DNA of 64,000 nucleotides from Afipia sp. (GTDB lineage: Bacteria; Pseudomonadota; Alphaproteobacteria; Rhizobiales; Xanthobacteraceae): assembly GCA_016201045.1 (NCBI GenBank), contig JACQDM010000001.1, positions 186,001-250,000 of the forward strand, given 5' to 3'. Position numbers and translations under genes: made by a program. The notes beneath the pieces were generated by a model. That model worked only from the letters and a program-made list of their open reading frames with translations. It searched no databases and was not told the DNA's origin. Positions 46,468 through 56,767 of the stretch are shown piece after piece. How positions within the stretch are numbered: the first letter of the stretch is position 1; each line of letters begins with the position of its first letter.

Positions 46468-47415
46468 CTAAGCCAGCTTCATTGCCTGCACAGCTTCGAT
46501 AACGCGCTCGAACGACGGATACGCATTCTTTCCTCCGACCACCGTGATCGATCCGCTACCGACAGGTCCGGTCAGTCCCGGATCGGTCGTAAGGAACACC
46601 GCAATCAGCGGTACACTGTAAGCGGCCGCAAGATGCAGCAACCCCGTATCGACGCCGACGACGAGTGACGCACTCGCGATGATCTTTGCGACTTCATTTA
46701 GAGGCTGGCGTTCGAGAACGCGCGCGCCCGGAATTGCGGCGGCGATGCGCTCGCTGCGAATACGCTCCGCATCCGTCCCCCAAGGCAGCAACACGTCGAG
46801 CCCTCGCCCGCGAAGCCATTTGCCGGTGCCGATCCAGTCCACCTCGCGCCACTCTTTTGAGGCGCGTGATGTGCCGTGAAGCAAAACGGCGTAAGGCGCG
46901 CCGCCGGTCTTTGCGGGTTTGACTAGCCCATAGTCGATCGCCGCATCCGGCGCATAACCGAGGCTCAGTCCCGTCAAGAGCCGGTTGCGCGTCACCGCGT
47001 GCTGCTTGCGCGCCACCTTATGCCTGACGTCATAGAGAAGTGCCGCGACCGGCTCGCGGATGCTCATCGCGTCATAGCCATGGCGTTCGCCGTCGGAAAT
47101 GCGAGCAATGAGAGCGGAGCGAACGAGGCCTTGCGTGTCGATCACCTTTTCCGCGTCGATTTCCTTTACACGCGCGCGGAATTCGGAAATTTCCGGCCAC
47201 GTCGAAGCGCGAAGAATTTGCGTCCGCCAGCGCCGCGTCGAAACGGCGATCACCTCATCGACCGCAGGATGAAGCCGCGCGAGAGGCACGAACGCCTCCT
47301 CGACGATCCATGTGATCCTTGTATCGGGAAAATGCCGCCGCGCGTCGGTCATCGCCGGCATCTGATGCACCACGTCGCCGAGCGACGATGTCTTTATTAT
47401 CAATATACCGGGCAT
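46468..47415 (-). CDS. waaC: lipopolysaccharide heptosyltransferase I
   Basis: This 315-residue GT9 transferase adds the first heptose to Kdo2-lipid A. It begins ILIIKTSSLGDVVHQMPAMTD, a signature of WaaC, and carries HGTSRASKEWREVDWIGTG and VGVDTGLLHLAAAYSVPLIAVF with the ADP-heptose site. It lies convergent to gmhB and divergent from galE. Together with waaF, hldD/E and gmhA/B it completes the inner-core heptose set. Confidence 0.93.
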   Translation of the reverse strand: MPGILIIKTSSLGDVVHQMPAMTDARRHFPDTRITWIVEEAFVPLARLHPAVDEVIAVSTRRWRTQILRASTWPEISEFRARVKEIDAEKVIDTQGLVRSALIARISDGERHGYDAMSIREPVAALLYDVRHKVARKQHAVTRNRLLTGLSLGYAPDAAIDYGLVKPAKTGGAPYAVLLHGTSRASKEWREVDWIGTGKWLRGRGLDVLLPWGTDAERIRSERIAAAIPGARVLERQPLNEVAKIIASASLVVGVDTGLLHLAAAYSVPLIAVFLTTDPGLTGPVGSGSITVVGGKNAYPSFERVIEAVQAMKLA

Positions 47416-47596
47416 CGGCGAGACAGGCGTGAAACTCGAATATCGGCGTTACGATTTGGAAACCATAAAGCAGTTTCCGGCAGCAAAAGCGATGAATTGA
47501 GAGTGTGCGTTTCGGCTTTATACCCAATTCCACGCTTCAAATGCGCGCATCTGGCCACGATTCAAAGCGTGCGCCACCCGAATTCGAGGCGTTGGA

Positions 47597-48610
47597 ATGA
47601 CAGTCCTGGTCACAGGCGGAGCGGGCTACATCGGCAGCCATACGGTGCGTGCGCTGGTTGACGCCGGCATGAGCGTCGTCGTGATTGACAATCTGTCGAC
47701 CGGCTTTTCGCAGTTCCTGCCTGAGGGCGTTCCGCTGTTCATCGGCGACGCGGCGGATGAAAACCTCGTCGAGAACGTCATCGCACAGCACAAGGTCGGA
47801 GCGATCATCCATTTCGCCGGCTCCGTCGTTGTTCCGGAATCGATGCGCGATCCGCTCGCCTACTATCGCAACAACACCATGACGACGCGCAATCTGCTCA
47901 ATGCCGCCGTGAAGTGCAACGTCGAACGTTTCATCTTCTCGTCCACCGCCGCCGTTTACGGCAACCCGGATCGCACGCCGGTCTCCGAGGAAGCGCCGAC
48001 GCGACCGCTGTCACCTTACGGCTCGTCGAAGCTGATGACCGAGATCATGCTGCACGATGTCGCGACGGCGCACGGCATGAACTATGTCGTGCTGCGCTAT
48101 TTCAACGTCGCGGGCGCGGACCCGCAGGCGCGCATCGGTCTCGCAACCGTCGGCGCGACACATCTGCTCAAAATCGCCGTCGAGGCCGCGACCGGACAAC
48201 GCGCCAAGATCGACGTATTCGGCACGGATTATCCAACACAGGACGGAAGCTGCATTCGTGACTTCATTCACGTCACGGATCTGGCGCAGGCGCACGTCGC
48301 CGCGCTCAAATATCTCGATCAGGGCGGTCATTCGGCGACGCTCAATTGCGGCTACGGGCGCGGATATTCGGTGCTGGAAACCATCGAAGCCGTGCGCCGC
48401 GCATCGGGCCGCAACTTCGCCGTTTCATATGCCGAGCGCCGGCCGGGCGACATCATGACCATGATCGCCGACACCGCGCGCATCCGTGCGACGCTCGACT
48501 GGACGCCGCAATACGACAGCCTCGACACCATCGCGCGCCATGCGCTGGCGTGGGAAGAAAAGCTGCTGTCACAGCGGCCCGATCAGGCGCTTTCCGCAGT
48601 CCCCGCATAA
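47597..48610 (+). CDS. galE: UDP-glucose 4-epimerase
   Basis: This 337-residue extended SDR interconverts UDP-glucose and UDP-galactose for surface polysaccharide. VLVTGGAGYIGSHTVRALV binds NAD, FIFSSTAAVYGNPD and SPYGSSKLMTEIML hold Ser/Tyr/Lys, and YFNVAGADPQARIG follows. The sugar-binding end reads GSCIRDFIHVTDLAQAHVAAL. It precedes the MsbA-like exporter by about 105 bases. Confidence 0.93.
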   Translation: MTVLVTGGAGYIGSHTVRALVDAGMSVVVIDNLSTGFSQFLPEGVPLFIGDAADENLVENVIAQHKVGAIIHFAGSVVVPESMRDPLAYYRNNTMTTRNLLNAAVKCNVERFIFSSTAAVYGNPDRTPVSEEAPTRPLSPYGSSKLMTEIMLHDVATAHGMNYVVLRYFNVAGADPQARIGLATVGATHLLKIAVEAATGQRAKIDVFGTDYPTQDGSCIRDFIHVTDLAQAHVAALKYLDQGGHSATLNCGYGRGYSVLETIEAVRRASGRNFAVSYAERRPGDIMTMIADTARIRATLDWTPQYDSLDTIARHALAWEEKLLSQRPDQALSAVPA

Positions 48611-48715
48611 TCGTTAATAGCCCTGTTTTGACTTGAAAATTTGCCCCAGTGCGGGCAAACGGACCTCTCGCATCAATCGCGGGGGGCCATAATCGCGCTC
48701 CTCGATGGAACGCGG

Positions 48716-50518
48716 ATGGCCGAGCTTCCACGCAAAATTACCGATGATCCCTATGGCGCAGCAGCGCTAATCCGCCGTCTCGTCACCGAACAGGGCATGG
48801 CGTATTGGCGGCGCTACGCGGCGGCGTTCTCGCTCATGGCCGTGTCTGCCGGGGCAACGGCGGCTTCGGCCTGGCTGCTCGGCGAAGTCATCAACCAGAC
48901 CTATGTCGATCGCAGCGTGCGCGGCATCGTCCTGCTGTCGCTTGTCATCATCGCGCTGTTCGCCGCGAAAGGTGCAGCGACCTACGGCCATACGGTGATT
49001 CTTTCGAGGATCAGCAACGCCATTCTCGCCAATAACCAGCGACGCCTGTTCGCCAAGCTGATGCGCGAGAATGTCGGCTTCTATTCCGAACGGCATTCGT
49101 CTGAATTTCTCGCGCGACTGACCGCTGGAGCACAGTCCGTGACGCAAGTGCTGAGCTTGCTCGTGAGCGCGGTCGGCCGCGATTTCCTGTCGCTGGTCGG
49201 ACTTGCTGCCGTGATGGTGATTCAGGATCCGTGGATGTCGCTGTTTGGATTGCTGATCGCGCCACCTGCGCTGTTCTTCATCCGCAAACTGGTGCGGCGC
49301 ATCCGGCATCTTGCGCACGATCAGTTCACCGGAACTGCCGACATTCTCGAAACCATGCAGGAATCGCTGCAGGGCATCCGCACCGTGAAGGCCTTCACGC
49401 TCGAACAGACGATGCAGGCTCGCATCGACAAGAGCATCGCGATGGTGGAAGCCAACGCCAACAAGATGGCGCGGGTGCAGAGCCGCTCAAGTCCATTGAT
49501 GGAAACGCTTGGCGGCATCGCAATCGCCGGTACTCTTATGTACGGCGGCTACCGCGTGATCGCGACGGGCGCGACGCCGGGGCAATTTTTCTCGTTCATC
49601 ACCGCGTTCCTGCTGGCCTATGAACCGGCGAAGCGCCTCGCGCGGCTCAACATCGAACTCAATTCCTATTTGATCGGCGCGCGCAAGCTGCTCGAAATCG
49701 TCGACAGCCCTGCCACCGAACCCGATGACAGCTATAAACCCGCTCTGAATCTCACCAATGCGCAGGTCGAATTCCGCGATGTGACCTTTGCGTATCGCGA
49801 GAACGAGATCGTGCTGAACCGTATGAGCTTCGTTGCGGAGCCGGGCAAGGTCACTGCATTGGTTGGGCCATCCGGCGGCGGCAAGTCCACGGTATTGGCG
49901 CTCTTGCTTCGCCTTTATGAAGTGAAGTTCGGCGCTATCGTCATCGACCAGCAGATCGTCTCCGACGTGTCTCGCAAATCGCTTCGCCAGCAGACGGCCT
50001 ATGTCGGGCAGGACGTGTATCTTTTCCGCGATACCATTCGTGAGAACATCGCGTTCGGCCGACCCGGCGCGACCGAGGCCGAGATTGTCGACGCCGCGAA
50101 GGCCGCCTGCGCGCACGATTTCATCATGAGCTTTCCCTTGGGCTATGACACTCCCGTCGGCGAGCACGGCACGCAGCTTTCAGGCGGCCAGCGCCAGCGC
50201 ATTGCGATTGCGCGCGCGTTGATCAAGAACGCGCAGATCATCCTGCTGGATGAAGCGACCGCCGCGCTCGATTCCGAGTCCGAAAAGTTCGTGCAGGAAG
50301 CCATCGAACATCTGTGCCGTGGCCGCACCACCATCGTGATCGCACACCGGCTGCACACCATCATGCACTCGGACAATATTCTCGTCGTCGAAGGCGGCCA
50401 GATCGTCGAACAAGGCAAGCACGAAGAACTGCTGCGCCGGAACGGCCGCTACGCTTCGTTTTTCCGCCTGCAGCATCGCGAAACGAGCCAACCCTCTCCC
50501 ATCGCCATCGGCGCATAA
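48716..50518 (+). CDS. msbA: MsbA-like ABC exporter (lipid A/LPS or glycolipid flippase)
   Basis: This half-transporter of 600 residues has six membrane spans (about 30-320) and a nucleotide-binding domain with Walker A GPSGGGKST, Q-loop YVGQDVYLF, signature LSGGQRQRIAIARAL and Walker B IILLDEATAALDSES. Size and domain order match MsbA; neighbouring LPS core genes make lipid A-core export the likely role, though beta-glucan or drug exporters look similar. GGA lies six bases before the ATG at 48716; the longer frame upstream is not supported. A hydrolase gene follows by 23 bases. Confidence 0.83.
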   Translation: MAELPRKITDDPYGAAALIRRLVTEQGMAYWRRYAAAFSLMAVSAGATAASAWLLGEVINQTYVDRSVRGIVLLSLVIIALFAAKGAATYGHTVILSRISNAILANNQRRLFAKLMRENVGFYSERHSSEFLARLTAGAQSVTQVLSLLVSAVGRDFLSLVGLAAVMVIQDPWMSLFGLLIAPPALFFIRKLVRRIRHLAHDQFTGTADILETMQESLQGIRTVKAFTLEQTMQARIDKSIAMVEANANKMARVQSRSSPLMETLGGIAIAGTLMYGGYRVIATGATPGQFFSFITAFLLAYEPAKRLARLNIELNSYLIGARKLLEIVDSPATEPDDSYKPALNLTNAQVEFRDVTFAYRENEIVLNRMSFVAEPGKVTALVGPSGGGKSTVLALLLRLYEVKFGAIVIDQQIVSDVSRKSLRQQTAYVGQDVYLFRDTIRENIAFGRPGATEAEIVDAAKAACAHDFIMSFPLGYDTPVGEHGTQLSGGQRQRIAIARALIKNAQIILLDEATAALDSESEKFVQEAIEHLCRGRTTIVIAHRLHTIMHSDNILVVEGGQIVEQGKHEELLRRNGRYASFFRLQHRETSQPSPIAIGA

Positions 50519-50541
50519 CACGCCCAACATCCGGAATTGCC

Positions 50542-51228
50542 ATGACCTCCTACGTCATTCCCGCCCTCGCCCAACCGTCGCTCCCTGTTGCGGGCGAGTC
50601 CAAATCCTTTCCGGTGCGGCGAATCTGGTGCGTCGGGCGAAACTATCTCGAGCACATTCGCGAGATGGGAAATGACGAGCGTCAGCCTCCCTTCTTCTTC
50701 GCCAAGCACGCGGACATGATCGTCGGCGAAGGCGCCGAGATTCCTTATCCGTCGCTGACCAAGGATTTCCAGCACGAGGTCGAGATGGTGGTCGCGCTGA
50801 AATCCGGCGGCGCGAATATCGACCCGAAGAACGCGCTCGATCATGTTTACGGCTACGGCGTCGGCATCGATCTGACGCGCCGCGACCTTCAGATGGCGTC
50901 GCGCAAGAAGGAGCAGCCTTGGGAAATCGGCAAGTCGTTCGATTTCTCCGCGCCTTGCGGCGCGCTGCGTCCGGCGTCAGAAATCGGTCATCCGGCGAAG
51001 GGCAAGATCTGGCTCAATGTCAACGGCGTCGAGAAACAGAAGGGCGACCTGACCGAACTGATCTGGAACGTGTCGGAAATCATCGCAAAATTGTCACTTC
51101 AAGTCACGCTCGGGGCCGGCGATATCATTCTCACCGGCACACCGGCCGGTGTCGCAGCGCTCAAGCCGGGCGACAAGATCGAATGCGGCATCGATGGGAT
51201 CGGCACGCTGAAGGTGTCGATCAAGTAG
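50542..51228 (+). CDS. fumarylacetoacetate hydrolase family protein
   Basis: This 228-residue metal-dependent C-C hydrolase of the FAH family has RRIWCVGRNYLEHIREMGN, FFFAKHADMIVG and HEVEMVVALKSGG, which carries metal-binding Glu residues. GYGVGIDLTRRDLQ and TGTPAGVAALKPGD are the remaining core motifs. Closest in style are fumarylpyruvate hydrolases and maleylpyruvate pathway enzymes. The ATG at 50542 is the natural start. It is downstream of msbA but functionally unrelated. Confidence 0.87.
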   Translation: MTSYVIPALAQPSLPVAGESKSFPVRRIWCVGRNYLEHIREMGNDERQPPFFFAKHADMIVGEGAEIPYPSLTKDFQHEVEMVVALKSGGANIDPKNALDHVYGYGVGIDLTRRDLQMASRKKEQPWEIGKSFDFSAPCGALRPASEIGHPAKGKIWLNVNGVEKQKGDLTELIWNVSEIIAKLSLQVTLGAGDIILTGTPAGVAALKPGDKIECGIDGIGTLKVSIK

Positions 51229-51397
51229 CTTGTGGCGCTACCAGTGAACGCTCTGGCTCGGCACCATGGTCCTTCGGCATCGACCGCACTCCTTTGCGTG
51301 GAGCTGCAAAATCAATGTGGATGATGCGTTCAAGCTCCTTGTGCGTCCGCAGCAAAATGCGTGGCCCACGTTCGCGGCTACCCTTTCGCACCTTCAT
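51221..51397 (-). CDS. possible 58-residue basic protein coupled to doxX
   Basis: An ATG at 51397 overlaps the doxX-like stop as ATGA and opens a frame that ends at 51221, eight bases inside the convergent hydrolase gene. It fills the whole gap between those genes. The product starts MKVRKGSRERGPRILLRTHK and is rich in Arg and Lys. GAGG is only two bases from the ATG, which is too close for good initiation. I recognise no family. Position favours a gene, composition is neutral. Confidence 0.3.
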   Translation of the reverse strand: MKVRKGSRERGPRILLRTHKELERIIHIDFAAPRKGVRSMPKDHGAEPERSLVAPQAT

Positions 51398-51849
51398 ATC
51401 CTCGTGTAGTTGCCTGAAACCAGAAGGCGATCGATAGCGTATGCCCCCGAGCCGTTGAACATAAAATGGATCAACGCGCCAAGGATCGCAATATTCTTCA
51501 GGAACGGGCCAACGTGACCCGGCGCGATGTGAACCGCAATCGTGACAGGTATCAGCGTCAGGAAAAGCGCGAGCGCCGAAAGCCGCACGATCAGGCCGAT
51601 GGCCAGCGCAGCGCCTGCGACCACAAAGACAATTCCAGATAACCACAAAAGCATGGACGGATTTCCGATGGCATTGACGACGTTCACCCACGGCGATTCG
51701 GCGATGCGATCCAGCATCTGGCGGTGCTGAACGAAATGGCCAAGCCCGCCCACAACAAATATGAGGCTCAGGCTGACCCGAAAAACTATATCGGAAAGTC
51801 CGGATTTAGCTTTCAGCGCCCCGGCAATTTTCTGCGCGAAAATCATCAC
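51394..51849 (-). CDS. DoxX family membrane protein
   Basis: This 151-residue protein has four hydrophobic spans in the DoxX layout, with FRVSLSLIFVVGGLGHFVQH near the N-terminus and FLKNIAILGALIHFMFNGSG near the end. DoxX-like proteins accompany sulfur oxidation and thiol stress systems. The gene is last, or second to last, in the arsR-rhodanese-tauE-doxX operon, seven bases after the TauE/SafE stop. Its biochemical role is uncertain. Confidence 0.83.
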   Translation of the reverse strand: MMIFAQKIAGALKAKSGLSDIVFRVSLSLIFVVGGLGHFVQHRQMLDRIAESPWVNVVNAIGNPSMLLWLSGIVFVVAGAALAIGLIVRLSALALFLTLIPVTIAVHIAPGHVGPFLKNIAILGALIHFMFNGSGAYAIDRLLVSGNYTRI

Positions 51850-51856
51850 GCCTCCA

Positions 51857-52636
51857 TCAGAGTGCCGCAGAGGTCCGGTAGATCATGTAGATCGCAACCG
51901 CAAAAATCAGCGCCACAAAAACCTTGTTGAGCGCGCCGCGTTTGACCGACAGATGTTTCGACAGTTGCGCACCGGCCAATCCACCGGCAACAGCACCCGC
52001 AAGAAACAGCGCCGCGATCCGCCAATCCACCAGCCCCGAAAACGCATAGTTCGCGGCGGTCGTGAGACCGAACGCTGTGACTGCGACGAGCGACGATCCG
52101 ATTGCATTGGAAATCGGCATGCCAGTCGCGAGCATCAGTCCCGGTACGATCAGAAATCCGCCGCCGATGCCGAAGAAGCCCGCCAGCGCGCCCGACGCAA
52201 ATCCTGCCGCCATCAGCGCCGGAAAATTGCCGCGCGTCAGGGTTACGGTCGGATTTCCGATATCCGAGCGCCGGCGCAGCATCAAAAAACCGATCGCCAT
52301 CATCAGAAGCGCAAACAAAAAGATTAGTTTCTGCCCGTCGACAATCTTGCCGAGGCTCGATCCGCCGAAAGCACCGGCAACGCCGGCGGCGGCAAACACC
52401 AGCGCGCAATGCCAGCGCACGGTTCCATGACGGGCGTGGTTGACGAGGTTCGTCGCAGCACTCGCCGCGACCGCCACCGCACTGGTGCCGATGGCGACAT
52501 GCGGGTTCTTCACGCCGACGACGTAAAGAATGAGCGGTACCGCCAAAATCGATCCGCCGCCGCCGATCAGGCCGAGCGAAAATCCGACCAGCGTTCCCGA
52601 GACAACGCCAAGAATATCCTGAATCAGTGGCGTCAT
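51857..52636 (-). CDS. TauE/SafE family permease, probable sulfite exporter of the persulfide operon
   Basis: This 259-residue protein has about eight spans and two conserved repeats, GFSLGLIGGGGSILAVPLI near the N-terminus and GALAGFFGIGGGFLIVPGL in the middle. Each repeat of the family carries the Gly-rich loop. In BigR-type operons this permease is thought to export the sulfite released when persulfide dioxygenase oxidises glutathione persulfide. It starts 33 bases after the rhodanese gene and is followed after seven bases by doxX. Confidence 0.88.
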   Translation of the reverse strand: MTPLIQDILGVVSGTLVGFSLGLIGGGGSILAVPLILYVVGVKNPHVAIGTSAVAVAASAATNLVNHARHGTVRWHCALVFAAAGVAGAFGGSSLGKIVDGQKLIFLFALLMMAIGFLMLRRRSDIGNPTVTLTRGNFPALMAAGFASGALAGFFGIGGGFLIVPGLMLATGMPISNAIGSSLVAVTAFGLTTAANYAFSGLVDWRIAALFLAGAVAGGLAGAQLSKHLSVKRGALNKVFVALIFAVAIYMIYRTSAAL

Positions 52637-52669
52637 TGTCGATACCGCACCGGAAGACTTGGCGTTCGT

Positions 52670-53200
52670 TCAGTTGGCGTTGATTGCTACGCGATTCCAA
52701 GGGGCATGCATCAGAATTCTCGCCATTCCACAAAATCCTGTCACGCCCGCGAACAGCAACCCCGCGCCGACGAAGGCAGGGACGATATAGAAGATCGGCG
52801 ACACGAGAAATCCCAGCGCTGTTCCGAGAAACCCCATGCTTCCGGCAACGATCTGAACTTGTCGCTGCAATTCGATCGGCTGGCTGCGATCGACCGTGAT
52901 CGGCAGACCGGCGCGGCGCAACTCGTCGAGGCCACCTTCGACCAGATAGACATCGCAGGAATCGCCGGCCCTGGCTTTCAGTCGCTGCGCATTCGCAGCC
53001 GTTCGCGCGCCGGATTTGCAGTGAAAAATAATGCGGCCTGAATTCAGCGGCGCGGCGTCAGTAAGCGCTGACAACGGCCAGTGGATAGCACTGTCGATAC
53101 GTTCGCGCGCACGCTCGTTCGGTTCGCGGATATCCACAAGCGTGGCGCCCTCGGCCAGCATCTGCGCGGCCTGCTTCGCGGTGATCGTTGGAATTGTCAT
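52670..53200 (-). CDS. rhodanese domain fused to DUF2892 membrane domain
   Basis: Residues 1-110 are a rhodanese domain with active Cys61 in FHCKSGARTAAN, which transfers sulfane sulfur. Residues 115-176 form two hydrophobic segments with GSMGFLGTALGFLVSP and GVTGFCGMARIL, the DUF2892 pattern. The C-terminal module anchors the enzyme to the inner membrane. It lies 27 bases after the ArsR-type repressor gene. Its job is probably to pass sulfur between persulfide carriers next to the exporter. Confidence 0.88.
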   Translation of the reverse strand: MTIPTITAKQAAQMLAEGATLVDIREPNERARERIDSAIHWPLSALTDAAPLNSGRIIFHCKSGARTAANAQRLKARAGDSCDVYLVEGGLDELRRAGLPITVDRSQPIELQRQVQIVAGSMGFLGTALGFLVSPIFYIVPAFVGAGLLFAGVTGFCGMARILMHAPWNRVAINAN

Positions 53201-53227
53201 AGCTACTCCTCAACTTGACTGAATATT

Positions 53228-53560
53228 TCAGCGGCTGGCGCGCCGCTTGGGCGGATTGCAGAACAGGCCGTGCATGGTGGCGAACAGCTTTTCGATGCGC
53301 GCGTCGGCGATGCGGTACCACAGCGTCTGTCCGTCGCGCCGGTAAGCCACGATGCCTTCGTTGCGCATTTTCGCCAGATGCTGCGACAGTGCCGATTGCG
53401 CCAGCCCGACATCCTCGGCGAGCGCCGACACATTCGCCTCGCCCAGTTCGACGAGCTTGCACAGAATCATCAGCCGCTTTTCGTTCGCGAGTGCGCGAAG
53501 AATGTCGGCGACTTCCAGCGCCTGGGCTTCGAAGCTTTTGGTATCGAGTTTGTCGGCCAC
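53228..53560 (-). CDS. ArsR/SmtB repressor of BigR/SqrR type (persulfide sensor)
   Basis: This 110-residue winged-helix repressor has a recognition helix in AQSALSQHLAKMRNEG. Cys34 (MILCKLVE) and Cys101 (GLFCNPP) match in place and spacing the two cysteines that BigR and SqrR link by a polysulfide bridge, releasing DNA. The start is GTG at 53560 with AAAGGA seven bases upstream; the longer frame starting with TTG at 53617 would run through the operator. It is first gene of the sulfur operon and surely autoregulated. Confidence 0.87.
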   Translation of the reverse strand: MADKLDTKSFEAQALEVADILRALANEKRLMILCKLVELGEANVSALAEDVGLAQSALSQHLAKMRNEGIVAYRRDGQTLWYRIADARIEKLFATMHGLFCNPPKRRASR

Positions 53561-53576
53561 CGCGCAGTCCTTTAGA

Positions 53577-53606
53577 TTAGATGATGCTAATTTAGATATT
53601 GCTAAT
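53577..53606. promoter_or_regulatory. tandem operator of the persulfide regulon
   Basis: Two adjacent 15-base units, TTAGATGATGCTAAT (53577-53591) and TTAGATATTGCTAAT (53592-53606), differ at three central bases. Each is a partial dyad, TTAG...CTAA. They lie in the AT-rich 93-base gap between the divergent repressor and dioxygenase genes, 17 bases before the arsR GTG, and are the natural binding site for the BigR-like dimer. A promoter for each direction must overlap this block. Confidence 0.7.
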
Positions 53607-53653
53607 ATATTTGTCAACTGCTATTGATGGCAAATCAAATTGAGGAGAACGCC

Positions 53654-54526
53654 ATGACGGGCGCGCCGGACATTCGGGCCTATTTCGATGAGCCTACCAA
53701 CACGATCAGCTACCTGGTCTCGGACCCCGCGTCCAAGCAGGCGGCGGTGATCGATCCCGTGCTCGACTACGATCATCATTCAGGAGAGGTCGATACGCGT
53801 TCGGTCGAGAAAATTCTGGCCGATGCAAAGGCGGCCGGTCTCTCGATCGTATGGGCGCTGGAGACGCACGCCCATGCCGATCACCTTTCCGGCGCGCCTT
53901 ACATCAAGGCCAAGACCGGCGCGAAAATCGGAATCGGCGAACACATCAAGGACGTGCAGCGCATCTTCCGGCCGCTGTTCAACATCCAGGACCTGAAAGC
54001 CGACGGCAGCGACTTCGACCATCTGTTCAAGGATGGAGAAGTTTTCAAAGTCGGCAATCTCGATATCGAGGTGATGTATACGCCCGGCCACACGCCTGCG
54101 GATATTTCATACAAGGCCGGTAACGCGATGTTCGTCGGCGACACGCTGTTCATGCCGGACTATGGAACGGCGCGGGCGGATTTTCCCGGCGGCGACGCCC
54201 ATCAGCTCTATAAGTCGATCAAGAAAGTCCTGTCGCTGCCACCGGCCACGCGGCTCTTCATGTGCCACGACTACAAGGCGCCGGGACGCAGCGTCTATGC
54301 ATGGGAAACCACCGTACAGGAACAGCGCGACCGCAACGTGCATCTCGCCAACGGCCGCAGCGAGGAGGATTTCGTCAAGATGAGACAAGCGCGTGACGCG
54401 ACGCTGTCAGCGCCGACGCTTCTGCTGCCGTCAATTCAGGTGAACATTCGCGCCGGCGCGTTTCCGGCGGCCGAGGACAACGGGGTGCCGTACCTAAAAA
54501 TCCCCGTCACTTTTAAGCGTCACTAG
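53654..54526 (+). CDS. blh: metallo-beta-lactamase-fold persulfide dioxygenase-like protein (Blh/ETHE1 type)
   Basis: This 290-residue protein has the motif THAHADHLSG (His72, His74, Asp76, His77), then TPGHTPADIS, VGDTLFMPDYGTARADFPGG and MCHDYKAPGR. That is the ETHE1/Blh layout with a mononuclear iron site that oxidises glutathione persulfide to sulfite. GAGGAG six bases before the ATG at 53654 fixes the start. The gene is divergent from the BigR-like repressor across its operator. ETHE1 enzymes are usually near 240-250; the extra length is the C-terminal tail seen in Blh proteins. Confidence 0.88.
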   Translation: MTGAPDIRAYFDEPTNTISYLVSDPASKQAAVIDPVLDYDHHSGEVDTRSVEKILADAKAAGLSIVWALETHAHADHLSGAPYIKAKTGAKIGIGEHIKDVQRIFRPLFNIQDLKADGSDFDHLFKDGEVFKVGNLDIEVMYTPGHTPADISYKAGNAMFVGDTLFMPDYGTARADFPGGDAHQLYKSIKKVLSLPPATRLFMCHDYKAPGRSVYAWETTVQEQRDRNVHLANGRSEEDFVKMRQARDATLSAPTLLLPSIQVNIRAGAFPAAEDNGVPYLKIPVTFKRH

Positions 54527-54539
54527 TCCGCAAAAAGCA

Positions 54540-56012
<1,473 letters not shown>

Positions 56013-56069
56013 GGCGTATCCCGGATGAGGCTTTATCATAACCGTCCTGGCCGGGCTTGTCCGCACTCT

Positions 56070-56160
56070 TGTCATCGCCGGGCTCGTCCCGGCGATCCCG
56101 AATTATGGAGCACGGTGCCCTGTTTGTCGGGATGGCCGGAACAAGTCCGGCCATGACAAA
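56070..56160. repeat. twin-hairpin dispersed repeat
   Basis: Two perfect 9-bp hairpins stand side by side: ATCGCCGGG/CCCGGCGAT (56074-56082, 56088-56096) and ATGGCCGGA/TCCGGCCAT (56132-56140, 56146-56154). Flanking TTGTCAT and ATGACAA make the pair one larger imperfect inverted repeat. Sequences of this type (GTCATCGCCGGGCTTGTCC-like) are scattered in intergenic DNA of many Hyphomicrobiales. No coding content is seen. Confidence 0.65.
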
Positions 56161-56182
56161 TGATAGAAGACAAATGATAGAA
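56155..56182. repeat. perfect 14-base tandem duplication
   Basis: GACAAATGATAGAA occurs twice head to tail (56155-56168 and 56169-56182). It touches the right arm of the twin-hairpin repeat. A replication-slippage or insertion scar is the simple explanation. Confidence 0.8.
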
Positions 56183-56767
56183 ACAGTCACGCGCCAACAG
56201 CCCTGTTCTTTAAGGCGCGGGCGCGCCGTCGTCTTTCGCCTACCTCCGCGCCAGCGCGCGTGAGGTGTTCCTCATTCGCGCCATCAAAATGAGGGCGCGC
56301 GGAACGCCGGACGCGCCATGCGCATCCGCAGCCTCGCGTGCAAAAGTGAAAAAGCACACGAGTGGAGTCACCACGAAAGCGCCGGTCATGTCCGGCGTTC
56401 CGCACGCGGTGGGGCTATCGGCCTGCTTCGTGATCTCCCCGGTGGGCTGCTGTGCCACCGTTCTGGACCGTGAGTGTCTTCCACCGCCTTTCGGCGACGG
56501 ACCCTCCCCGTCCTTTCGACGTCAGCATTGCGACGCCGGGACCGCACGACTTGAGCCGCCGCGCGACAACGTCGCCGTCATGCGGAATGCTTTTCACATC
56601 CCGCATCGAGCGCCGCGCGCGACCACCGCACCCGCCCCGCGCATCGTGACGATCGCGAAACGCCCCTCAGATTGGGGCGGGATGGATAGGAATATAGTCC
56701 GCATTACTAATTTATGTCAAGTGAATTTTGATGATTTCGCTTCTCTCAAGTCACCGTTAAACTTGAA
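56183..56767. other. gene-poor accessory spacer
   Basis: I see no credible gene in these roughly 580 bases. Short frames on both strands lack start signals and show Arg/Pro/Ser-rich shadow-type composition. The left part is GC-rich and contains CCGGCGTTCCGC-like repeats of the kind found in non-coding repetitive DNA of Bradyrhizobium relatives (56380-56420 mirrors 56290-56330 in inverted sense). The last 80 bases turn AT-rich, leading into the orphan gene. Confidence 0.5.

Noticed and set aside
53561-53617. N-terminal extension of the ArsR-type repressor from a TTG at 53617
   Set aside because: It would translate through the tandem operator and lacks a ribosome site; the GTG at 53560 has AAAGGA at good spacing.
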